This document shows, in pieces, positions 56,800 through 64,000 of a stretch of DNA of 64,000 nt (its first letter is position 1; each line of letters opens with the position of its first letter). The position numbers were made by a program, and so were the translations under genes. The stretch comes from Acanthosepion lycidas (taxonomy: Eukaryota; Mollusca; Cephalopoda; Sepiida; Sepiidae), in contig OZ010571.1 of the NCBI GenBank assembly GCA_963932145.1, positions 157,531,475 through 157,595,474 on the forward strand, given 5' to 3'. The notes under the pieces are model-generated. The model searched no databases, was not told where the DNA came from, and was given only the letters and a program-made list of their open reading frames with translations.

Positions 56800-57435
56800 A
56801 TTTCATCCCAATCAAGGTGATAATGTCACTAAGACGCAAGGGGGTTACTTGAGAGTAAAAGAAAGCGGGAGAGATTTTGGTGAGTAGAAAGAACAACAAG
56901 AAACAGGATTCAGGAAGACAGAAGATGACGATTGAGATGGCATTTATATTTTTGAAGGGAAATTGTAGCAGGGCAGCAAGAAACCGAAAGAGACTTCTAC
57001 AGGTGAGAAATGCAAGAAAAGAAAGTATTAGAATAGAATTTTCGGTTCCATCTTAGTTATTTCAACGGTAAAATAATGAGACCTAGTTACCAATCTAGTC
57101 CTTTCTTTAGATTTATCGAGAATCTCGAGATATATAACAGGGGAAGATAATTGTGTAATCAGTATAAAAATAAAGGCCGTTGATGAAGGTACAAAACAAT
57201 GTAGGTCCGAGGAGAATGCTCGGGGTGGAGGTCACGCCATATTAATGGAAAAAAATCTAGAAACCTGACCGTTCAACACAAATTTCATTATACAATTTGT
57301 TAAGAACGATTGAATCAAGTGAATTACTCGGCCAGAGGAACATTGGTTCTTGAGCTTCAGAAGAAGGCTAGCATGCTAAACCAAATAAAAAGCCTTCGAG
57401 ATATCTAAAGCCATAGCCCGACCTCTGCAGTTCTT
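56800..57435 (-). mobile_element. LINE fragment with reverse transcriptase core piece and 3' UTR, internally deleted
   Basis: Minus strand from 57430: 'DKNCRGRAMALDISKAF', then 'HASLLLKLKNQCSSGRVIHL' and 'IQSFLTNCIMKFVLNGQ' (to about 57260). This is the A-domain side of the polymerase, with aspartate in 'LDISKAF'. Sequence then jumps to the terminal 'KERTRLVTRSHYFTVEI' region near 57105-57060 and on to the 3' UTR with cactaagacgc near 56827. The catalytic box and thumb are deleted. It lies back to back with the next entry. Confidence 0.8.
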
Positions 57436-57474
57436 ATCTATAGATTGATAGACAAATTCGCTAATAACCGTTGA

Positions 57475-58030
57475 CCTTGTGCTTCGTCCATCGTATATTG
57501 TCACTGCTGATCTCTCCTGCTACTCATTTCGAGGTTCTTGACAAAATCCAAAAAAAGATCTGCAATGTAATCGATCCTAACTTGATATCTCGGCTTCAGT
57601 CACTTTCTCACCGACGTGACATTTCTGTCTTTTTTTAGAAATATTTTCATAGCTACTGCTCTGACGAGCTTTTTTTCCCCTGGTGGCTATACGCATGTTT
57701 AAGTGTGCTACTAAATTAGCATTTAAGTCAAACCCTTTTACTGTTGAATTAGTTAAATGTAACCGCCACTTCTACCCCAACGGTTTATTTTCTCACACTT
57801 CCCGCCCGTATAACTCCCTTCCGTTTCTTTGTTTCCCTGATAGCTACAATCTTCAAAAATTCAAATGCAACGTCAATCGCCATCTTCTATCTTCTTGAAC
57901 CCCGTCCAGCTTTTATCCTTTCCACGGTAACCCTTATAACAAGTCTTATCTCTCACCTGCATTCTCTGTAACTTCCTGTGTACTACTGGCATTCCGGCCT
58001 TGCTTGGGGTGAAATGATTGAAAAAAAATG
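57475..58030 (+). mobile_element. LINE 3' fragment in opposite orientation
   Basis: The plus strand gives 'VLDKIQKKICNVIDPNLISR' (about 57535-57590), 'LQSLSHRRDISVF' and 'KYFHSYCSDEL', then 'KSNPFTVELVKCNRHFYPNG' (57727-57786) and 'LPFLCFPDSYNLQKFKCNV' (about 57817-57873). The 3' UTR ends near ttgcttggggtgaaatg (58002-58018), the exact complement of the 13.8-kb copy's end. Stops interrupt the frame. It is the same family as the fragments at 6.6 and 13.8 kb. Confidence 0.85.
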
Positions 58031-58460
58031 CATAATGGTATTTCTTAAAATAGCCCCCCACCCGGGTCTCTTTTGTCCCATTTAAAGTTTCACCCATTTC
58101 TTCCAGCGGCCCCTCCATTTGTTTTACAACTGTCTGTAAAGTCTTCACCGTGTTCTCCTTAATCTCAACCACAGCGTTTCATCGGTGGCTTTGTAAAAAG
58201 CAGAAGTCGCAGGAAACCAGAAATTAAAACGAGTGAGGGGCTCACAGATTTGAATGATGCGATTTTTAGAAAAAGAACTGCACGAAAAATAGACAATCAT
58301 CTCACAGGCTCAGTGTGAATGTGGCACAAATTCACTACAATGTCGGCGCAATGGCAACAGGGTTATTTCGTTGTCTATGCCGGCACGGTAAAGCCGCATC
58401 GAATTGGCGCAACCGGCTCACTTCACATTGAAAATGATGGGATACTTTCCGGACAGGAGA
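58031..58460. other. unclassified DNA with a CpG-richer end
   Basis: The stretch 58330-58455 contains a plus-strand frame with 'WQQGYFVVYAGTVKPHRIGA' running into the CA repeat. CpG is higher here than around it. I do not recognise the peptide. Confidence 0.3.
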
Positions 58461-58484
58461 GCACACACACACACACACACACAG

Positions 58485-58532
<48 letters not shown>
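58461..58532. repeat. (CA)n-(TA)n microsatellite
   Basis: CA units to 58483, cagatca, then TA units. Confidence 0.95.
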
Positions 58533-58535
<3 letters not shown>

Positions 58536-58671
58536 TGTCATATTTTCTGTAGGGGATACTGCTTAGTATTGGGGAGATTATTGGGAGTGTGGCTAGAGAA
58601 ATGGCCACGTAGAATGCTACTTATTAATACCGCAGTCTGTGCGTATACTCCACAGAAGTTCTACAGTGCTG

Positions 58672-58723
<52 letters not shown>
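58672..58723. repeat. (TATC)n tetranucleotide repeat
   Basis: About 13 perfect ctat units. Confidence 0.97.
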
Positions 58724-58854
58724 GCCTGGCCATATGTAATGCCATATAAAAAGGCCATGAATATATTGGTCTATTACATACGAAGTTAATGTCTCCAGTA
58801 TCGTAGTCAATTTTACCTTAGATAATCATTTCTACCACACCCAATTTTCGTATA

Positions 58855-59325
58855 TTTACATGCCATTCCTAAGAGAATTCCTTTCTGTATCAGTTCCAAT
58901 TGGTCAATCAATACATATTTTCTTTACCCATTCTTCCATTCTGTCAGTGACCATATCAACTACACCAATGGCAACTTTTGTTAAATCCCAAGTTTTGAGA
59001 ATTCAAATTTTAAAGTGTCATTTTTCTTCTTTCTTTTACTCTCTCCTTGAATCAAAAGGACACACGATGGATCAATGATAAACTCTTCTTTTTCTGGTTT
59101 ACCTTCCACCAGTATTTCCGGTTTGTTCTATTGTTCTACTGAAATTATTTGTTGTTGTTTTAACAAAGTATCGAAAAAGTTTACAGGTTTCTTCCATGTG
59201 ACGTGTCCATTCAGTACATGTGTGGCCATTGCTCTCCCACACCTTCCTATCCTTTGTAGTAAGGTTTGTCTTTTCACCACCTTTCCCATTCCCGCTTCTG
59301 ACATCCATTTATACGAGATTGTTAG
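58855..59325 (-). mobile_element. LINE relic, restriction-like endonuclease region
   Basis: The minus strand, with frame changes, gives 'WESNGHTCTEWTRHMEET' (about 59240-59187), then 'NKPEILVEGKPEKEEFIID' (about 59130-59075). 'CPFDSRRE' follows, then 'LTKVAIGVVDMVTDRMEEWV' (about 58985-58926). The pattern KP(D/E)I-V, then IID, then a CPFD block is that of the PD-(D/E)xK-type endonuclease at the end of R2/R4/NeSL-like LINEs. It may be the downstream continuation of the same family as 45.9-46.4 kb. Confidence 0.7.
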
Positions 59326-59960
59326 GTAGGTTATATAAATTGATGGCCGAACACTGACTGGGGGGGGGGGTCCATAATACCTGCAAATACCTCAACAAAC
59401 GCATATCATTACTCAGTTGGAAACTAATAAAGAAATCTAAAAGATTATGAAGCACCAAGTCATGAAGAGAATCTGTTTTTGCTCAAATATACTTACATAT
59501 ATTTTATACTTATTATATAATTTCTCTTTTGTTTTCTAATGCAATGTTTTATTACTTTTATCATTCAGGATACGTTCACCATTGGGATTCTTTAAGCTTA
59601 GCTGTATTTACACTGGATTTTTTTATATACAGCAATGTTTTCTAAAGTGGTTTTAAAATGTTTTGTTTGTACATATAAATTGCTTTAAAGATTACATGCA
59701 TGATAATACAAAAGACATATTTCTCCTGAAGATGCTCTTCTGAAATGGGGGGAGTGAGTCTAATATGCTCTCTTTATGTATAGGAGGTGCTGTTCCAAGT
59801 TTCGGTTACTAGCATAAAAAATATTGATCCTATCACATTTCTGGTGGGTCATAAGTTATAGTTCACTTAGTCATATATACACTGATTCCCCAAAGAACAA
59901 TGCTCATAAAGATTAGCGTCATATGTCCGTACTGTTTTCATTTTGCAAGCGTAGCACCTT

Positions 59961-59961
<1 letters not shown>
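59326..59961. other. unclassified AT-rich DNA
   Basis: A G11 run lies at about 59360. Nothing else recognised. Confidence 0.4.

Positions 59962-60019
<58 letters not shown>
59962..60019. repeat. (TA)n microsatellite, left block
   Basis: acatacata leads into pure TA, directly left of the next family A element. Confidence 0.95.
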
Positions 60020-60022
<3 letters not shown>

Positions 60023-60024
60023 AA

Positions 60025-60335
60025 TACACACATTATTTACATTATTCGTATTGTTATCCTCATCTTCATTGGCATGTTGATAACATTTCTGCAGTTGTAT
60101 TTTCCGGGCTTCTTCAGGTGATTGGAATTTCGAACCGAACGCTTTATTTCATCCATCGGGGTAGATTGTTCTAGTTCCAAGTGCCATGCCTCTTCCTGAC
60201 GTTCTCATTTATTTCCATTTAACTCAAAAAGTTTTGATTCACCACTGCCGTAGCCTGGAAACGTGAATATGCCAATGAAGATGAGGATAACAGTTCGAAT
60301 AATGTAAATAATGCAAGTAATCATAACGTCATTTC

Positions 60336-60338
<3 letters not shown>
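60025..60338 (-). mobile_element. short Penelope-type family A element with inverted ends, inside a (TA)n array
   Basis: The left arm (acattatttacattattcg...atcctcatcttcattggca, 60029-60075) and right arm (tgccaatgaagatgaggata...cgaataatgtaaataatg, about 60269-60314) are inverted copies. Between them on the minus strand lies the distal tail, from ggcacttggaactagaac to gaaattccaatcacctgaag. The tRNA-like part is missing. TA blocks flank both sides. A variant hammerhead-like half core lies at 60085-60117. Confidence 0.8.

Positions 60339-60370
<32 letters not shown>
60339..60370. repeat. (TA)n microsatellite, right block
   Basis: Pure TA directly right of the family A element. Confidence 0.95.
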
Positions 60371-60371
<1 letters not shown>

Positions 60372-60403
60372 CTGGAGGGTATTAGCACGTAAGTGAATGT
60401 AAT

Positions 60404-60482
60404 AGATTCGACTGGAATTCGAACTCGGCTCTCCGATTCCTTAATCCTAGACGCTATCCACTACTCCACTATGCCTCCGTAT
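60404..60482 (-). mobile_element. tRNA-Arg-like SINE relic
   Basis: The minus strand reads GGCATAGTGGAGTAGTGGAT and then AGCGTC, a tRNA A-box region like that of arginine tRNAs. After a plausible 40-base spacing comes GAGTTCGAATTCC as the B box. The acceptor stem does not close, so it is not a working tRNA gene. Confidence 0.55.
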
Positions 60483-60505
60483 ACTCAGCATAGGGCAAGC
60501 ATTGG

Positions 60506-60727
60506 TTACACCAGCAATGAAAAAAATGTATGAACAATTTGTTCACTGAAAAGTAAGATGAGATAGCTTTTAATAACATCCCTTGTAAATGCACCAATAT
60601 CTTTCTGTGAAAGCGACCACTCCTTGTCGCATCGCGTGTTCTGTTCCCTCGGACAGCCTTCACTGCAGGCGTTGATGTCATTACAACAGCGAGCCAGGAT
60701 ATCGTTGTACGCGTATAGGAAAAGCAA
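60506..60727 (-). CDS. short cysteine-containing open frame, function unknown (doubtful)
   Basis: A 73-codon frame from ATG to a TAA next to the tRNA-Arg-like relic. It contains 'LARCCNDINACSEGCPREQN' followed by 'TRCDKEW' and a hydrophobic end 'KSYLILLFSEQIVHTFFSLLV'. The five cysteines (CC, C, C, C) are unusual for accidental frames in this AT-rich window, and local GC is higher. An overlapping 105-codon frame exists on the same strand, so frame choice is uncertain. I recognise no family. It could be part of an exon or of a SINE body. Confidence 0.15.
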   Translation of the reverse strand: MLFLYAYNDILARCCNDINACSEGCPREQNTRCDKEWSLSQKDIGAFTRDVIKSYLILLFSEQIVHTFFSLLV

Positions 60728-61012
60728 GCTGTCTTACTAATTTCCTCTCTTCGTGGACGACTCAGCGGGGTCGTTGTATTTGGCAACGGATACTTGTTTA
60801 AACAGTTCCTTTATCATTTGTTTCCTCCCGCTATGAACAGTAAGACCGAATTATAAACTCCCACACGAAGATACTAGCATGCGTGATCATAATCATACGG
60901 GATGTCACTCGTTGTAAGCCAAGAAGTTATTATAAGAGTATCCAGTGACTTAATAATTAGGTGAAAAAAAAAAACAAAACAAAAAAACACACACACAATA
61001 ATGTTGTGAGTA

Positions 61013-61061
61013 ATAATAATAATAATAATGATAGTAATAATGAAACATATATAAAATGCAC

Positions 61062-61103
<42 letters not shown>

Positions 61104-61111
61104 CGTGTGTA
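61013..61111. repeat. (AAT)n, (TA)n and (TG)n microsatellites
   Basis: aataataat units near 61013-61028, TA at 61061-61080, then TG units to about 61111. Confidence 0.9.
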
Positions 61112-62315
61112 GTGTGCACATAGAAATCAACACTCCATAGTTAATGATAGTTTCACATCTTAAGGAATGAACAAATCTGGTGTTACTCATTTTTGTGTGG
61201 GCTTTATTGATAAGCAACTTGAGGGCTAAAGTGGAAAGCGGTTTTATCTCGTTTCTGTTGACAGCTTATATTCATTGTATTTAGTTCTGTCTATAAATTT
61301 GTTTATTCTGTGTATTTATTAGTATTTATTAGTATTTGTTATTTATTTATTAATTGTTTACTTATTAATTTTTTATGTTATTAATTTTTGGCATACTTTC
61401 TCCATTTCAAAATTTTGGTATGGTATATGAAATAAGTTTATCGATTTAGGTTACGAATTCTCAGTTGTTTAGTCATTGAAATCATGATGAATTTGTAGGT
61501 AGCGTAGAAGGAATTGTTTTCGTCTCCGTATATGAAAATGATCTCTGATCTTTTGATTAGAAGTTTCTATTGATCTAGAAAGTTAATTATTATTGTTATA
61601 TTATTTTAGGCATTTCTTTTGTACTGAAAATTCCTAGAAAGAGAGAAGATACTTAAACAAAACAGCATATAAAAGTAAAAATATACACATAGCATAAACT
61701 CATCAACATATATATGTGGAGGCTAGAAACACAGACAAAAACACACCAAAAATAACATGCACAATAAGAAAAACAATACAGATTTAGAGCAATACCTCAA
61801 AACTATATAAACTTTGACTGTAAAATAGTGATAATTACGTTCCCATATTAAGACAAATTACAAAACAAAAGGTCATAGCTAATTTGAAAATGCAGAAATG
61901 AAAACAAATTTCTACTATGTTACCAACAACCACAAAATGAATAAGTATGATCAAATAAAACCCATAACATAAAATCTATTAAAGTTTAAACCGCAAACAG
62001 CAAAATTTAGATCTGCAGAATAGAATATACAAAGCAAGGAAATAATTAAACTATATGGTTAAATTTTAAATAATAGCTAAATATATGAAAAATAAATATC
62101 ATGATCTTAAATAACCTAACGCTGGCAACAAAAGAAATGTCAAGGGATCGTTCTTTCCAAAGGAATCCGCCATTGGGCTATATATAGAGTACAAAAATGA
62201 GCAATGACACATGGTCTGAAGATCGTTGAGGTGTCAAACAGACAGCCCCTATTCGAAATGGGGATTCCTAGGTTCAAACGCTGTTATTTCTCCCGTCTGT
62301 CCGTCTCTTCTCTCG

Positions 62316-62318
<3 letters not shown>
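61112..62318. other. unclassified AT-rich DNA
   Basis: Nothing recognised. 61680-62100 is A-rich on the plus strand. Confidence 0.4.

Positions 62319-62376
<58 letters not shown>
62319..62376. repeat. (TA)n microsatellite
   Basis: A pure TA run. Confidence 0.95.
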
Positions 62377-62378
<2 letters not shown>

Positions 62379-62689
62379 ATCTCGCATCCGCACATTATAC
62401 GCAGCATAATTTTAAGTAGGGATTTAGTCATTGTCGTAATTGTACAAAGTAAGTGTGTTTGCGATACACACCCTCAGCTCATTTGGTTTGCAAACACTTC
62501 TTTCAAATCATGTCCGAAAATTGTTACAACGCGTGTTCAGGGCTGATGTTGGTTTTCTAAGTTAGCGCGAATGTCATCAGGTTTAACCAACATGTTATAT
62601 TGGTTCATTTACGACCTTACACGGCTCTCTTGTAAAACACAAACATTACAATGAAAATACATGGAGCATAAATACAAGGTCTGAGCGTG

Positions 62690-62805
62690 ATGTGCGGCAT
62701 TTCCTTGGCCAATGGGCGGGACCGCTTCGTCCGTCTCTGCCTTGATGACTGCACGTCTGCTTGTCCTCACTCGAAGGCCAGTCGCTGTTCAGTGATTGCT
62801 CGTCA
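62690..62805. promoter_or_regulatory. GC-rich segment with CCAAT and GC-box motifs
   Basis: GGCCAATGGGCGGG (62707-62720) joins a CCAAT box and a GC box. The following 80 bases are C/G-rich relative to both flanks and end near an ATG (62805). No TATA box, exon or conserved peptide can be attached to it. A promoter is possible, and so is a fragment of an old repeat. Confidence 0.22.
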
Positions 62806-64000
62806 TGGGAAAAAAGATGGAAGAGAAAGAATAATAAATTTGTAATGTAGTGCTGCTTGAATACTAATACTTACAAAAGGAAAATAATACTTTAAATATT
62901 AAAGAAAAGGTCGTAGAAAACCACTGAGCCAGTAACTTATCGATCAAGTAGAGAAATTGAATAGAATATTACAAGAAATAAAAAGGTAGATTACAGAAAA
63001 CTCTGAGAATGAAACGTCAACGAATAAAAGCGACTATCATCTTCATAGAAGAGGAAAAATATCAAATAAAAATCTCCAGAAAGAGACAGGAAAAACAAAA
63101 ATATATTTACTTATTTATCTTAAAATTATGAACGAGAAAAATGAAACCATAAACCGAAATTGTTAATTAACTTCTCCAACATATTGAAAAAAACAACGAA
63201 TGTGAATAAGGTGATATATGCAGATGCAAGACGGACAATAGAGGGAAAGGTAGTTAGCTAGGAAAAAGATACGCCCGGCGTACATAGCACACGAACTTGG
63301 AAAATAAGATTAAAAAAAGCTCTTCAAACTCCAGAGACGCAGAATTATTGAAAGACATGACTAAAAAGAACAGTAGAAAGCGCCACATTATAGCATATAT
63401 ACAAAATAAACGGAAAATTTATGTTCACCGCGAGAGGGAAAATAAAGAAAAATATTGCGAAAGGAAGAAAACTGAGATGAAATAGACAAAAGGTTTCTCT
63501 CGTGTTCCAACACTACGATGGAATATTGTAGATAGACATGAATGGCAACAAAGATGAGGATGACAGGAGACAAAACATAAGACTAGGCGAAATAGAGTAG
63601 AAAGAAAATAGGAACATATCAAAATAAACACTCTAGTACTAGAGCAGTCGATGAAAATTAAATATGGCCTCGTACTGAAGAAGTAAAGAAAATTGAGTGA
63701 AATTAATGTCCTCTATAAAGATAAAAGAAAAGAAAAGAACAACCACTGCGTCTTTCAGAAATAACCAATTAGAAACAACTACGTCACGAATGAATTCACG
63801 GATACGGCTTCAATAAAATCCCCATACTTCCACAATAAATTGCGTCAGTAGTTGTCAAACTGCCCGAAGAAAAAGTTTACAGACTAAAAGATGAGAGGCA
63901 TATCACTCCATAGACAAAAGGCAAAACTACAGACCAATAACATATATACAGCGTTCATGTAAAAGAATTTTGACTGAAAGAATAGCAGAGGAAATAATAG
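62806..64000. other. unclassified A-rich DNA
   Basis: A 23-base match to the family A arm (atggcaacaaagatgagga... at 63542-63564) is the only recognised element trace. The rest is A-rich with short frames. Confidence 0.4.

Overview
This window looks like gene-poor, repeat-dense animal DNA, most likely from a mollusc and plausibly an octopus-type cephalopod. The reasons are strong A+T bias, dozens of long (TA)n arrays, several tRNA-derived short repeats, degenerate non-LTR retrotransposons of three different kinds, Penelope-like elements with a GIY-YIG endonuclease tail, and three mariner relics. The species assignment is inference from repeat style, not from a diagnostic gene. I found no host protein-coding gene, functional tRNA, rRNA or CRISPR array that I can defend. 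Almost all open frames are low-complexity translations of microsatellites (runs of Tyr-Ile, Phe-Leu-Ser or Lys-Glu) or accidental frames. The window could be intergenic or lie inside a very large intron.

Layout. 1-2850: AT-rich DNA with a 29-bp minisatellite and a CpG-richer stretch near 1.05-1.45 kb. 2.86-5.03 kb: decayed LINE, then a Penelope-type short element sitting inside a (TA)n array. 5.4-9.0 kb: polypurine tract, LINE 3' fragment, Penelope tail and a 43-bp minisatellite with hairpin-forming units. 10.2-12.5 kb: cluster of TA arrays, tRNA-derived SINEs and a second short family. 13.8-25.1 kb: LINE fragments of two types, a Penelope element with RT and GIY-YIG remnants, and three copies of a repeat with an internal 'ctggtaatattttt' minisatellite (here R1). 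28.2-35.2 kb: a rearranged SINE, a 102-bp mariner-type MITE, a Tc1 transposase remnant, a second Penelope-like element with a 34-bp perfect inverted duplication, and several palindromes. 35.6-36.7 kb: polypurine DNA. 38.2-46.4 kb: three mariner transposase relics, palindromes, a promoter-like CpG cluster near 41.4 kb and a LINE of the restriction-like-endonuclease type. 48.5-51.1 kb: a TA/palindrome array, then an R1 copy cleanly interrupted by a Penelope tail with a 10-bp target-site duplication. 52-55.4 kb: polypyrimidine DNA and two minisatellites. 56.8-60.4 kb: two LINE fragments meeting with their 3' ends outward, another endonuclease-type LINE relic, and another Penelope-type element inside a TA array. 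60.4-64 kb: a tRNA-Arg-like relic and unclassified AT-rich DNA.

The most interesting theme is a recurring short RNA-like motif, CTGANGA + hairpin + GAAA. It occurs in at least nine places, mostly at or near the ends of Penelope-like elements or short repeats. This is the arrangement of half of a hammerhead ribozyme core, and hammerheads are known in Penelope-like elements. Two copies show a compensatory base-pair change. The rest of the ribozyme (stem III and cleavage site) could not be demonstrated by eye.
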